Of a DNA stretch of 64,000 bases, positions 22,301 to 33,469 are shown piece by piece (within the stretch, counting starts at the first letter, position 1; each line of letters begins with the position of its first letter). The position numbers and the translations under genes are program-made. Source of the DNA: Branchiostoma belcheri (Eukaryota > Chordata > Leptocardii > Amphioxiformes > Branchiostomatidae); NCBI RefSeq assembly GCF_001625305.1, contig NW_017804019.1, positions 1 through 64,000 on the forward strand. Reading direction: 5' to 3'. The notes below the pieces were generated by a model that made no database searches, was not told where the DNA came from, and was given only the letters and a program-made list of their open reading frames with translations.

Positions 22301-23400
22301 GTCTGTGTGTGAATTGTTGTCTGCCTGTTGAAGAAATAAAATAGTACAATTGTAGTACTGTTCACTTCAACATCTTAGCATGTAACAGCTTTAAGTGTAT
22401 TTGGCATTGACTTTTATGTTTATTTAAACTAACATAACTTTGCTGTACTAGCCAAGCTTTTATGATAAGCATGCCTTTGTTTTAATGTACAAGGTCTGAT
22501 TAGGCATTATATTATCAGTAGAAGATGGTACTAGTAGGTCTGAGGTGCCAATATTTGTGCTGTAGTGTATTTCGTAGAAGTTACTTGAACGTATGTACAC
22601 ATCAGTCATTTGTCAGTTCTCAAGTATTCAAGAAATTTGACTCAGCGGAATTTTCGACCGGATCAGTTGGTGAACAGCTTAATGTATGTTACCAACTCAG
22701 ATGAACTTTCGTGCTTCAATCATTTCAATACATTTTCTGTTGAGCTGCATGTACATGTACAATACATGAGTATACATGTACAATGATGGTTTGAAGCAAT
22801 TGATACATGTGATCCCTTGATGTAAATGCGGCTATCATGGTGAAATAACTGAACACTACCTTCTACACTGTAAACATCATACTAGTCAAGGAAGTACTCT
22901 GTTATAATCTCTTTCCAACAAAGTAGAGTTACAGCATCTCAATGACAGTTCTTTATTTTCCTTACTGCTACGGGGGCCACATCACTTTCACATTCACAAA
23001 ACAGTAATGTCTTCGATATAGTTCAAAACTTTATTCATTGTACAGGTAGATTCTCGTAATTTATAGATCACCAACCTATCTTGTTTATACTCATTTTTCT
23101 TTTACCCACCTTTTAATTATGTATGTATTTTGTCATTGTTTTACTCTCGTTTTATGTTTTTGAGTAGAGGGCGACACATAATAAATTGTGCTTCTTGCTT
23201 AATATTCTAGTGAATGAATAAGAAGAATTCATTGATGTATTATTGTGTGCGGGGATCTTAGCTCATCGGGCAAAAATATACAATTATAACGATGCTTGGA
23301 ATGTATCATGTTTCAATGCAATCATTTTGGTGTATCTGTACAACTTAATTTGTACCTTATATCGTGTAAACCGTTTGAATAAACGTGACATGCACAGTAC
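22300..23400 (+). other. 3' UTR and downstream DNA
   Basis: Follows the stop of the collagen/fibrinogen-related gene. AATAAA-type signals occur at about 22334 (agaaataaaatag), 23188 and 23378. A LINE-tail-like motif (attttcgaccggatcag ... taccaactcagatgaacttt) sits at 22650-22710 and recurs near 34.9, 35.9 and 46.9 kb. Confidence 0.5.
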
Positions 23401-23879
23401 AGACATTTGACGAGGATTCATGCTTAACAAGTCATAATCTACAGATGTACTTGTATCTTTCCTTGGTAGATTTTTCTTTACTTCTTTCTGTTTATTTGTT
23501 CAGATCTGCTTGAATGTGATAGACGCAGTAAATGGTGTAAAATCTAAGAATTTCCATAAGGTCTGTCTGACTCCTTGAACAAGACTATGAATATGTAAAG
23601 TGTCGTTAGTCCTTCAGCACAGTGTTGATCATGAGAGCGACCTTCGAATCGTTGAGCATCAATAGCGGTTGTTCTATTCCTGCTTCTTCGTTCAGGAGTT
23701 GCGCTTGCACTATACTGTCCGTACTTCTAATGACCTCTTGGCGTATACATTCTCGTACAAGCCATTAGTGTTTGCTTGTGGTTTTGTTGTGTAACAGTAT
23801 AACTCAATAAGCTATCGATAGTTATGGTATTTAGTATTAGGTAGGTGTCAGAAAAGAAGAGCATGAAAAGATCGTTATA

Positions 23880-24330
23880 CAAGCCCCCTATAATTACCTC
23901 TGATGCTAGATCGTCGGCACACCCCAACGCCCGTAAGTGGGCATTTGCAGCATCTGCGTTCGATTCAGCGGTAGAGGCCGGGCCAGGAGATTATCAGGTC
24001 CTGGTAATAAGTTTGTGGGTGACCCTGAGCAGGCGGCCATAGCGGAGTTGGTCAACAAGTGGCGTAAAGGTAATTATAATAACGATCGTTCGTGATTTTG
24101 TGGCTCTACGATGCCGAGCATCACGGTTAAGGCGGCACGGAAAACACCGACGTTTACTAACTTATTTTTGCCAAGTGCGACGATGAATTCGACCGGCGTC
24201 ACCCTGCATGCGCCCGTCTCAGGCCTCGCAGCGGACCAGTGCAGAGCATGTAACGGGTTCGGCCACTTTGCGAGGGACTGCCCATCCGTCCGGACACCTC
24301 AGGAACCTATCACAAATACATTAGTACTAC
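23880..24330 (+). pseudogene. Retroelement gag fragment with CCHC knuckle
   Basis: Frames contain SSAHPNARKWAFAASAF, a GPGNKFVGDPEQAAIAEL block and, at about 24237-24290, CRACNGFGHFARDC, a CCHC zinc knuckle (C-x2-C-x4-H-x4-C). Knuckles of this kind bind nucleic acid in gag-type proteins. Frame changes near 24000 and 24100 break it. No reverse transcriptase follows, and an unrelated LINE starts at about 24490. Confidence 0.6.
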
Positions 24331-24489
24331 GTTCCTATCAGTCATATGTAGGAACTATCGGTCATATGAAGCTGGAGACCTGTCACTTGTCCTTTGGACA
24401 AGGATTACTCAAGGTCCTTTTTTTTATAAATCAATACAATTACAAACGATGTAGAAAGACCGAAAACAGAAAGACGGCATAGAACCCCC

Positions 24490-25960
24490 AGGACAAGAGA
24501 GGGTTGTATAAGCTTGCTGTTAATGTTAAGGAATTGACAGAGTGTACTACATGTGGTAAGGAGGTAAGAACCGAAGAGTGTAAAATGCAGGTTTGCGACG
24601 GTTGTGCCTCAGATGAGAAGATGGTATGTCTGCCTTGTTATAACAGCATTGTAGGAGGACAAGTCAAAGATGGCGATAGGAATAAGAAATCTGCAGAATA
24701 CAGTACTGAATCTTGCACTTCCTCCAGTCAGGAGGGCAGAGTGGAAGAGCAAAGAGTTCCGATTGAAAGCCCTGAGTCTTCCTCAGTAGAAGAGACGCAA
24801 GTTAAAAAAACCTATCCCAGCTAGGAGATGAAGAAGGATTCCTGTATTAGAGGCTAAGAAAACTGAGGATAAATGTACATTGTCTTATTCCCCTTTAAAA
24901 ATGGCGGCTTCTTGTAGTAGTCAGGCTTTGGAACAGGGGAGTGTCCCGCAAGCCGAACATGAAGGGGACAGAGAAAATGATGATGTGGAATGGAAGATTC
25001 ATTCAAACAAGCGATCTAGACCTGCCAATGACTCCAGTGAGGATTCCACTCCTCAGTCACAGAAAAAGAAACTAGATAGAACCGCTTTGATTAAAAAAGC
25101 TAAAGAGAAACTCTCTAGAAGTAAGTTGGTGAAAAATGATGTTGCAATGAAATGTGACGAGAAACCATGCAGCCTTAGGGGATTTCAGTGTGTTTTCAAA
25201 AAGTTTGCAAACCATAACAAGGTCCACCACCAACGTAAACCTATTGCGCTGAGGTGTTTGTCACCGTCGTGTTCACACCTAAGTAAGTTTCCGTCAGAGT
25301 GAGCCTCCCACATGTCTGCAACACCCTGAAGAGGTCCTTGGGAAAAGTCTCACGGAACTAGAATCTTATCAAACAAAATGGAACCGTTTCGATGCTTTCC
25401 TTTCTTTCTTCTCAGTGTTATCATGTCTTTGCAAATCATTACCTTGAATGTTAATGGAATGAAAGATGAAACCATAAGAAGAGGAATTTACAGGTACTTG
25501 AAAGAACTGAAAGTGGATATAATTTGTTTACAAGAGTGTTATGTTGATAGTGGCAAAGATCAACAGGCTTGGACCAAACAGTGGGGGGGATATACTATTT
25601 GGAACCCAGGAAAGTCAAGCTGGTGTGCTGGGGTTGGTGTCTTGTTTTCCCCCAAACACAAAATGGTACAATAATAACACTGTTAAAGACCAGAATGGAA
25701 GAGTTATATCTTGTGACATTTATAAAGGAAAGAATAAGTTTAAATTGTGTAATGTATATGCACCTGTGAAAGGAGCAGAAAGGAGAAATTTCTTGAAAGA
25801 ACTTTCAGTGTATTTTCAGAGTAGCAACAGGACAAAGTTTTAATAATTTGTGGCGACTTTAATTTTGTAGATAATCAGTTTCTTACTTTCATTAAGCCGT
25901 ATTATATCCTAAGTACCCCAGAAACTACTGCACATGTATTTAATTTGATGCTGTCGTTTT
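24490..25960 (+). pseudogene. 5' part of an L1-like LINE (ORF1 and endonuclease)
   Basis: 24504-24824 encodes a Cys-rich block CTTCGKEVRTEECKMQVCDG followed by Ser/Glu-rich sequence. 24880-25302 encodes a basic, Lys-rich ORF1-like stretch ending in another Cys/His cluster. ORF2 starts at 25423 with MSLQIITLNVNGMKD, then DIICLQECYV, KQWGGYTIWN and GVGVLFSP, an apurinic-type endonuclease domain with its Asn and Glu metal/active-site residues. Frameshifts near 25670 and 25815 interrupt it, after which LCNVYAPV and IICGDFNFV complete the domain. The reverse transcriptase is missing; the element is cut at about 25960. Confidence 0.8.
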
Positions 25961-26169
25961 ACACGTTAGAAGGGAAAATGATGTTTTTGTAGCATCTAAC
26001 GTTTCACGTTGAAACAGTTCTTTGGTATATTAGAATTACATAAACTCAAATTAGAATTTGCTGTGTTATGATCCCTGGTAAGAGGCCACAGCGAAATGTA
26101 AAGATAGTCCCATACCTTTTTTTCTGGCCGTAGGGGCAGTGGGTTGTTTAGGGCTTATGTCTAGGGCTA

Positions 26170-27292
26170 GTCTCCACCAGGCTCTTTTTGTAGGCTGATT
26201 TAAGTCGTGGAAATCGGCCTAAAAAGGCATATAATTGGCCAGAGGTGTTTCCCGGTTGCAACCAATTCGTCTGCACGAATTGGACCCTCGATGGCCGGGA
26301 AATACCTCTGTCCAATCATATGCCCTTTTTAGGCCGATTTGTACGATTTATTGCCGCCGGGGGAGGATATATCCTTCCGCGGAAGGGTTTTGTGGGAGAT
26401 GTAGATTTTCACGTTCGCAGCTGTTTCTTGCGTTTAGGTGGACGGATTCTTTTGGGACTCGGTATATGTTTTGCTATTGGGCTGTAGATGATGCACATTC
26501 TTTTGTTTTTATTGTATGTGTGTTTTCGGGCGGGAAAATGGTGCCTTTATTGGCCCCAAAACACCCCTTTGAGCGTGAAAATGGTCGCAACATTTGACCT
26601 TGGTGTTTTTAAAGTATTACAAGTCTCGTCCACTTGCATGACCTTTCGCCCAGAGGGGTGTCCGGTATCGATATTCTTTGTTTAAAAATATGCACCAAAA
26701 CGCTGTTTTCCAGGTTTGCATAGCCAGATTCAGTGAAAATATGCACAATTCAAAGAACCATTGGTAAAAATATATATTTCTTTGCGGATTTATGGTGTTT
26801 TTTGACTTGGATCAAACGCGGAAGTGTTAAGGGCGCACGGTGTCTGGTAAAGGTAGCAAGTATGCAAATGATATTATGCAAATTTTGCATACGTGCCTAT
26901 ATTACTACAACTTCTTGTAAACCATTGTATATTTGACGTACTATAAGCAACAAGCTTCTGTATGTGACATTTCGGAACCCAGTCACTATGTTTTCGATCA
27001 AAATGTTTGTGGTTTTAACGTCTGATTTAACGGTTCCGGTTGTCATTCTGAGTTTCATTACGAGTTCCTTGCGGCCGATTAAATAGAATTTCATAAGTTC
27101 ATGGGTACAATAAACTGCAGATGAAAATGTTGCCCTGTGTTAACACAACCTGGAACTCTAAATCTAACACATAAAATTTAACACCATCAACTATTCATAA
27201 CAAACAACATATAAGAATACACAATAAAAAGCCCGGAGGTATAAAATCTCAGAATTTACTTGTTTAGCCTGCAAAAGGAGTCTGGTGGAGAC
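26170..27292. mobile_element. 1.1-kb TIR element with internal foldback
   Basis: Ends are gtctccaccaggctct at 26170 and its near complement at 27277-27292; 24 of the first 27 bases pair. TA flanks both ends (26168-26169 and 27293-27294), compatible with a TA target site. No transposase frame is present. Close to the left end, 26201-26350 folds into a nearly perfect hairpin. The TA could instead be part of the terminal repeat, so the superfamily is open. Confidence 0.75.
26201..26350. repeat. Near-perfect 150-bp palindrome
   Basis: The left arm aaatcggcctaaaaaggcat (26211) through ttggccagaggtgtttcccgg pairs with the right arm ending at 26340 with only a few mismatches; an inner stem ccaattcgtctgcacgaattgg continues the pairing to a tiny loop. 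The structure would form a stem of about 65 bp in single-stranded DNA or RNA. Confidence 0.85.
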
Positions 27293-27484
27293 TAATCTAT
27301 ATAGGGCGCGGTATTGAAAGATGGAGCCCATCCCTCTTCTTCCACTAACTTCTAGCCCCACAACTAAAGTCAGGTACCCATTTCACACTTGGGTGGAGTG
27401 AGGAAATTCCTGTCAAGCGCCTTTCCCAATGACATAACGTCTAGCCAAGGGGTCGGCCAGGGATTGACCCCGAGACCTTTCGCA

Positions 27485-27875
27485 GCTACCGCACGCGCGC
27501 ATTGATTTTCGCCTGTTCTCAATTAAAAAAAAAAAAACGTCCTCCCTCGGAGGCTCTGGCCTGGCTCTATGCCTGGGTAGTCCATGGTAGTTGGCCTGTG
27601 GTAACTCTGGAGGATGGCACCCAGGCTGCCGAAGCTCCACGACTCAAGAACTCAGTACATACGTACAGTGCCGATTTATAAATTCCACAAAGAGCCATCG
27701 TGTGCCGGCTGGTCATATACGTCGCTATGTATTGCCGTAAATTCACAATACTAGCTTTGTATTCCTGTGGTTTAGTAGCATTTTTATTTTTGGCCGGAAT
27801 TTGTTTTTATTCGCCCGCGCGCACTAGTTTGGGGGTCTTCAGAGGATGCCATCCATAAAATTAAGTCTGTGTGGC
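27485..27875. repeat. Dispersed repeat, copy without the nested MITE
   Basis: Colinear with 15113-16345 but uninterrupted across cctgggtagtccatggtagt, where the other copy carries a 0.9-kb insertion. The right end (gatgccatccataaaatt ... gtgtggcc) matches the terminal inverted repeat of the element at 52667-53074, so this is a diverged, partial relative of that family. Confidence 0.8.
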
Positions 27876-27924
27876 CGAAACACTAATGGAGATCCTAGTA
27901 AAACAAACAACAAGAATTCGTAGA

Positions 27925-28375
27925 TCTCATACCTCCATGAAATATAGGTTTTTTGGAAATGACATGTCCTCATTAATTATGCACATTACCTCCACATTAA
28001 CATAATATATGCAGCGGTGTTAACCTTTAAGTAACTTACACATGTCACAAGGTATAAAATTCCCATCATTCACCAATAAGGAGTCACACAATTTTCATAT
28101 TAATTATGTAAATAATGTAATCATTTGCATAATTTGCATATCTGTTGATGTTCCGCCTGCCACAGATTAAATAGATTACACGTATAGCAGTACTATTATA
28201 TAAAACACTTTAATTATAGAATTCCCTCATTAATTATGCAAATTAAGTCGTCATCCTGCAGTTCCTACAGGATAAGCTATCTGTCATTCATAAAGGCGTT
28301 ATGAAGTTATAAGTGCGGAAACACACACATACATGCCAAAAACAATACCTCCATTTTTCATGGAGGTAATAAGCA
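27925..28375. mobile_element. MITE-like repeat, copy B
   Basis: Starts near atacctccatgaaatatagg and ends near tttttcatggaggtaataag, which are inverted with respect to each other (acctccatgaaa / tttcatggaggt). The interior, AT-rich and containing repeated ttaattatgcaaattaa-type words, matches 20835-21130 in opposite orientation. No coding frame. The target site could not be fixed. Confidence 0.65.
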
Positions 28376-28974
28376 CTAATCATTTATTGCAGAATAGAAC
28401 TTACTTGCCCTGTTTTAGGCGTTTTATCGGGCTTGCATTTCTGTACTGGTATCTGTTTTATGGAGTATTGGATACTGCTCCGCCAATGATACAGTCTTGC
28501 CATTTGATGCTGTCTTGATACAGCAAATCAAAAGATCTACTTGGAGATTAGAGAGTTTTGGTGTGCTAAAATTGGAAAGAAATCACAATGGTAGACTCAC
28601 AACAAGGAAGGTGACGGTCAGCAGTCGAATGGGGAACAGACAAAGTGACAGATTTTACCTTCACCAAGGAGGCTATGTTTGGTCAGGTACCATGAAAACT
28701 TTGGATCCGTGAGCTATGACTGTGATCAGTTGTTGACAGTGATACAAAGACGCCCCCTGTCGGGGTCTCTACAAACTGCAGTTTAATCCCCCGGTTGCAA
28801 ATCAGATAGCACACAGGCTACAGTTAGTTGTCAAATGCTCATTTTATAGCCAGCCCTTCATCTGAGGTACTTTCGGACACATTGTCTTTTAGTTGCAGTT
28901 GTCCAACATCCCCTTTCAACTACAGCTGTCCAAGAATTAATATAACTACAATTTACTTCTAGTTATTCAGTACC

Positions 28975-29150
28975 TAGGAAAGCCGCCAGGGGGCCCAAAA
29001 TCTGATCATTTCTAGCTCTTATGAAGACCTGCCCACCTACCAAGTTTCATGTCAATGCATATTAAGCTTCTTGAGTTATGCTGTTTACAGACAAACAAAC
29101 AAACAGACGGACAAACGCTTCTGAACACACCTTCTTGGCGAAGGTAATGA
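28975..29150 (+). repeat. LINE 3' tail
   Basis: Contains caccaagtttcatgtcaatg-type sequence, then gagttatgctgtttacagac, then (acaaacaaac)n and ccttcttggcgaaggtaatg. This order of words (ccaagtttcat ... gttatgxtgtt ... acagacggacaaacgc ... cttggcgaaggta) is typical of the 3' end of a LINE family common in deuterostome genomes. No coding part is attached. Confidence 0.55.
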
Positions 29151-29546
29151 TTACTAATGATTTTGTCAGCACGTCGGCAGAACGTACTGCGCCTGCGCAG
29201 AACCCTGAGGTACCTTTTCGAACACCCCATTTGGAAACTACAGTCGGAATGCTAACCTTATATGAGCCAATACAACCTTATATAAGACCTTCTGCCGAAG
29301 TGCTATGCACAATACATTATTGGTTTCGTGCAGGAGCAGTACGTTCTGCCGATGTGCTTCTTTTGTCCAAGGGCTACATAAAATCAACAACCTTTACATG
29401 GAGTAACTATGAGCCGGACGGCATGTTTAAGTACCTGGCCCCGAGAAGAAAAGGCGATTAAATACCACATATTTAGTCAATAATGTTTGTTCTTCAATGA
29501 GTCATTCGACCTAGTGAGCGAATGCCCATATTTGGCATCGCAAGTT

Positions 29547-29782
29547 CTGAACCGATGCACTGTCCATATTTAGCGTCCTAATACATGCCCATATTTGGAG
29601 CCATGGGGTGTGTTAACGTTTGAGGCCAGTTTAAGTCAAATACACCAAATATTCGCTGCATGCAAAAAAGTATCGATAAATAAATTCAATAACCACATGT
29701 AGTATTTTGACTACCAGATCATTAGTGTTAAACTCCTGCTTTCTACAAAACCATGAACTTAACCTATAAACAAATCTGACGT
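29547..29782. repeat. Direct repeat upstream of the FABP gene
   Basis: About 235 bp, direct orientation, alignable with 32648-32888: gcaagttctgaaccgatg, tccatatttagcgtcctaa, catgcccatatttgga, acatgtagt, gactaccagat, ttagtgttaaact. The copies are clearly diverged (roughly one difference in six or seven bases by eye). They bracket the FABP gene. Confidence 0.85.
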
Positions 29783-29894
29783 AAGTACGTTATCAATTTA
29801 ACGTCATAAGTTTGACCCCAACAAAGTTCTCTAGCTCCAGTACTCTCCCAGCAGTGTTAGATTATTTCTGGCCTGTTTTAGGCTTATTCTACTG

Positions 29895-29970
29895 GACATT
29901 TTTTTTGCACTGGTATCTCTTTTCTTTTGTTGGCGTAAAAAAATCCCAGTGCAAAAAAAAAAAAAAATTC
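29895..29970. repeat. Short inverted repeat with poly-A/T arms
   Basis: ttttttttgcactgg is followed after about 30 bases by ccagtgcaaaaaaaaa, an inverted repeat of 15 or more bases. It lies 250 bp upstream of the FABP start codon. Confidence 0.7.
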
Positions 29971-30209
29971 CGATAAAAAGGCTAAAATCACGCCAAAATT
30001 AAGCCAAAACCCAAACCTCTGCTTGGAGAGTATTGGCCCAAAGCCAATATCCATGATATTAACTTACGGCGGCCCTATAGGTACACAAGGTCGCCTGCCC
30101 TTTACTTAAAGCGGTGCCGAGCCAGCGTTTTTCTCACACCTGAGCGCACCTCCACCAGACTACGACTACACTACAACCCCCGCACGATCTCTCTCAACCT
30201 CTCTACAAC

Positions 30210-32415
30210 ATGCCTTTCGACGTGAACAAGTCCACCTTGGGAAATGGAAGCACGGAGAAAATTCGGACAACTACAAGCAGATCATGGAGAAGCTTGGTAC
30301 GTGTCCGTGACGTTTGGGTTATGTTATTTGAGACATGGTTGTTGTGTGTGGGACAGTAGTGTAGGTCAGGTGTAGTGGTACAGACGCGTGTGGCTTTACG
30401 TGTAGGTCAAGTTGGTAGTCTGACAATCAGGTCGAGTGGTTTGAAGAGAAGGCAGCAGCGGTGTACAGATAGCAGTTACCGTCAGCCGAATATACCGGAT
30501 ACAAATCCCCAATGTATAGGGGATTTTGTGTCGAGTACTAGATTTGTAGCATGAAAAAGCTGGCAAGCAGGGACAAATAGTTGCTACCACCATGCGTTGA
30601 AAACATGTGTAGCAACCCAGGTATCAAATCAAATGTGCGAGTAAACAACTAGGGTCCGACGCCAGGATTTTTGGCCCAGTTTGTTTTAACCATGTTTGAG
30701 TTGCTCGGATTTACGTAGTACTCTAACAATGCTATCAGGGTTGACAGACTCTAGTCCATTTAGGCGTATTATTTTGCTTAGACAAAGATCATGGGCCAGA
30801 CACCCATACAGACAAACAGAACACTTCATTATATCTTGATGAAATAGAGGACTTGCTCTCGACTGTGGGGTTTTGTATTACACATGCAGACTTTTCACGT
30901 TATTTGATCACCAAAGGAGCCCGAAGAATGTTGCAAGTGTAGCTCGGGGTGGGTGTGCGACAAATAATTAATAGGGATTTTACGGAATTCATAGGAGTTT
31001 TACATAACTTATAGGAATTTTACTGAATCCATTGGAATTTGACGGAATTTATAGGAATTTGACGGAATTCATAGGAATGTCAAGGAATTCATAGGAATTT
31101 TACAGAATCCATACGATCCATTACAAGGAAACATACGAATTCCGTAAAATTCCTATGAATTCCGTAAAATTCCTATGAATTCCGTAAAATTCCTATGAAT
31201 TCCGTAAAATTCGTATGACTTCCGTAAAGTTCCTATGAATTCTTTGGCACCCCTGTAGCTCACACTGGCAAATTTATGTGTTCCATTCTTGCAGGCCTTC
31301 CACCTCATATGTGGGACCAGATGAAGGATGCAGAATATCCCATCAACTCTTCCCTGTCAGGGAACGTCAAGACATCTAAGGTGGAGTTCATGGGCAAAAC
31401 TATGGAGAACACCTTCACCCTGGGAGTGGAGGGCGAGGAAACCGACCCGAACGGCACGAAAAGGAAGGTAAGGAAATGACCTAAATTCTGTGCAAATTAT
31501 AGAGGTCCTGGACACCATAAACGGTTAATGGGCTGCCCCGAGGTGTATATGGTGAGATAATCCCTGATCAGGTGCGATAACCACCGAAGAAACCACCGAG
31601 TGTGTAATTTTACTGTTAGTGTCCTGTCCCCTGTATAATGGTACGGTCCAAAAAGTGGTCGGGTATTCGAATAACCGACCACTTTTGATGTTACGGCCTG
31701 ATAACTAATGGAAATGGAGCCTTCTGATTGGCCGACATCTTCTGGCTATAAGATAATCATCTATATTCTATATGTATGAATTACTAAGGAGACGTGAGTG
31801 TACGATTTATTACAATAATATTGCGGTATTCTACGTGTTTGTTTCAACTCTGTTAAATCCATCAGGTGACCTACACCATAGAAGGAGAGGACCTGGTTTC
31901 CGTGTACCCAAACCATGACGGGAAGGGTCTTACTGTTCACACCCGCCGCCATTTTGTCGACGACAACACCATACGTGTGGTATGTGTTCTGAGAAGCAAT
32001 AAGCACAATTAAAACTTATTAACTTACCAAACGATAAAAGAAGTAATATTGCTTACCATGCAGAAGTGTGTTATTATATCTACAACGTCATAACTTACAG
32101 TATTTGTAAATAGCTACCAGACAAAACATGTAAAAAAGATTTTATCTTTCTATTTGATCAAATATTTTATCATGCCCAACTGCAATTGACAGGTCTCGGT
32201 GTATGTGTGTTAGATGTAGTACTTGATTAACCTACAATTATCCGTGTTTTTTTTTTGTTAGTTAAGTCTTTGTTATAGCCCATAGTCTAATTACAAAATG
32301 TCATATAGGAGATGTTAAACATGGCATTTACAAGGTTTATATTATATCTATTCGATTATTGCAGACTTTCAAAGTCGGTGACCTGGAGGGCTGGGCAACG
32401 TCCAAGCGGTGCTAG
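30210..32415 (+). CDS. Fatty-acid-binding protein (iLBP family), frame-damaged
   Basis: Four exons: 30210-30296, 31295-31467 (173 bp), 31866-31979, 32365-32415 (51 bp). Four exons with a 173-bp second and a 51-bp last exon is the classic intracellular lipid-binding protein layout. The protein starts MPFDVNK; HLGKWKHGEN and DNYKQIMEKLG match the family's N-terminal strand and helix. Exon 2 has LPPHMWDQMKDAEYPIN, VEFMGKTMENTFTLGVEGEE and TDPNGTKRK; exon 3 has VTYTIEGEDLVSVYPN; exon 4 TFKVGDLEG. Such proteins carry fatty acids or retinoids in the cytosol. One base is missing after codon 7 (aag tcc acc where a further t is needed), so the frame opened by the ATG does not reach HLGKW. The usual tail R-x-Y that holds the carboxylate is not seen (the tail reads GWATSKRC). 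A polyadenylation signal lies at about 32557. Either a sequencing error or a recent pseudogene. Confidence 0.85.
30960..31255. repeat. 20-bp satellite in inverted arrays
   Basis: Seven or so copies of a 20-bp unit (ggaattcataggaattttac) run to about 31110, followed by a short spacer and then five to six copies of the same unit in reverse complement (aattccgtaaaattcctatg) to about 31240. The two blocks form a foldback of roughly 120 bp per arm. Flanks gtgtagctcggggtg and cacccctgtagctcac show partial inverted similarity, suggesting a mobile foldback element in FABP intron 1. Confidence 0.9.
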
Positions 32416-32647
32416 ACATCCGAGAGGACGTTGACCTCGGATGATCCAGACTTCACGGTCGAAGAAGCCGCAAAGAGCTTATCTTTGAGTAGAAAAATGG
32501 CTAGAATATAGCTTTTAAACATTTTCACCGAGTGTATCTGTTACACTCTGTGGTCCAATAAAAGCACATGTTTCTCAGCACATCACTTCTATTGTTTTAC
32601 TTGGGGCTATACAGTGACCAGACAGGTACATCTACAGCTGCATAAAC

Positions 32648-32888
32648 ATCCCAAGTTCTTAACCGATGTCCATATTTAGCGTCCTAACGCATGCCCATAT
32701 TTGGAACCCTGAGATATGTCTACATTTAAACCCAGTTTGATTCAACTACACCAAATACGCCTCTGTATGAAAAAAACAACGTATCACTGAATAAAGTCAA
32801 TAACAACATGTAGTCTTTCGACTACCAGGTTGTTAGTGCTAAACTATTGCTTTCCACATATAAAATGAACTTAACTTAGAAACGAATC
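32648..32888. repeat. Direct repeat downstream of the FABP gene
   Basis: Partner of 29547-29782 in the same orientation, starting ccaagttcttaaccgatg and ending at aacgaatcc, where a fragment of the TTA-target MITE family begins (cacagcaagtaa). Confidence 0.85.
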
Positions 32889-33000
32889 CACAGCAAGTAA
32901 TTTTCGTCTGATTTTAGGGGGAAAAATGTGTTGCCCCCTGACAGTGGTCAACATGCCGAAAATGGGCAAAGATGTCTGTTTCCATGCCGGTGGGTTAGAC
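32887..33000. mobile_element. Truncated MITE, left end
   Basis: ccacagcaagtaattttcgt, then ccctgacagtggtcaacatg, gccgaaaatgggcaaagatg and tgtttccatgccgg match the left 140 bp of the element at 52667. The right end is missing; the sequence changes to gag-like coding remains. Confidence 0.75.
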
Positions 33001-33049
33001 GAGATGGATAGTGTTTTTTTCCTGTACAACACCCAAGAGGCACAACAGG

Positions 33050-33460
33050 CAGGTTACTTTATAGAAATCTCGATGGGCAGCCCAAGCGCCAGATAGCCGT
33101 ATTATCGAATGATGAACAAAAAGACAAGAAGAAAGTGAGTGATGCTAGCTTTGAAAGCGACATTTGGGGACACTGCCCCAGTGTCAGTTATCATGGGGAT
33201 GTTTTATGCTAGAGAACAAAAGAGGGGGGAATCCATAACCATATACGCACTGAGCTTACAGGAACTCCTAAAAGGAGCAGCCAGGAGGCGGGGAAGTTCA
33301 TTAGAAGGGGAGGATACTATGCTAAGGGATAGAGGGTGGCTAGAGGGATAAAGACCTGGAGAGACAGTTGCGCTAGTATATAAGGTCAGCTAGCGAGGCA
33401 AATCCGCCGACGTTCCCCGATGTTAGGCAGGAGGCCCTTCGCCTCCGCAATCCAGGGGAT
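33050..33460 (+). pseudogene. LTR retrotransposon gag fragment
   Basis: Frames contain LDGQPKRQIAVLSNDEQKD, then LALKATFGDTAPVSVIMGMF, REQKRGESITIYALSLQELL and, after a frame change, ANPPTFPDVRQEALRLRNPG. The order LKxxFGxxxPVSxLxxxFYxRxQKxGESxxxYAxxLQEL followed by FxDVRxEALRL is that of the capsid region of Gypsy-type gag proteins. Frameshifts and stops (for example after RDRGWLEG) show it is dead. No zinc knuckle or pol was seen after it. Confidence 0.75.
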
Positions 33461-33469
33461 GATATGACC

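Noticed and set aside
22119-22331. Frame starting MRATVGATVTVIL
   Set aside because: Out-of-frame shadow of the last exon of the collagen/fibrinogen-related gene.
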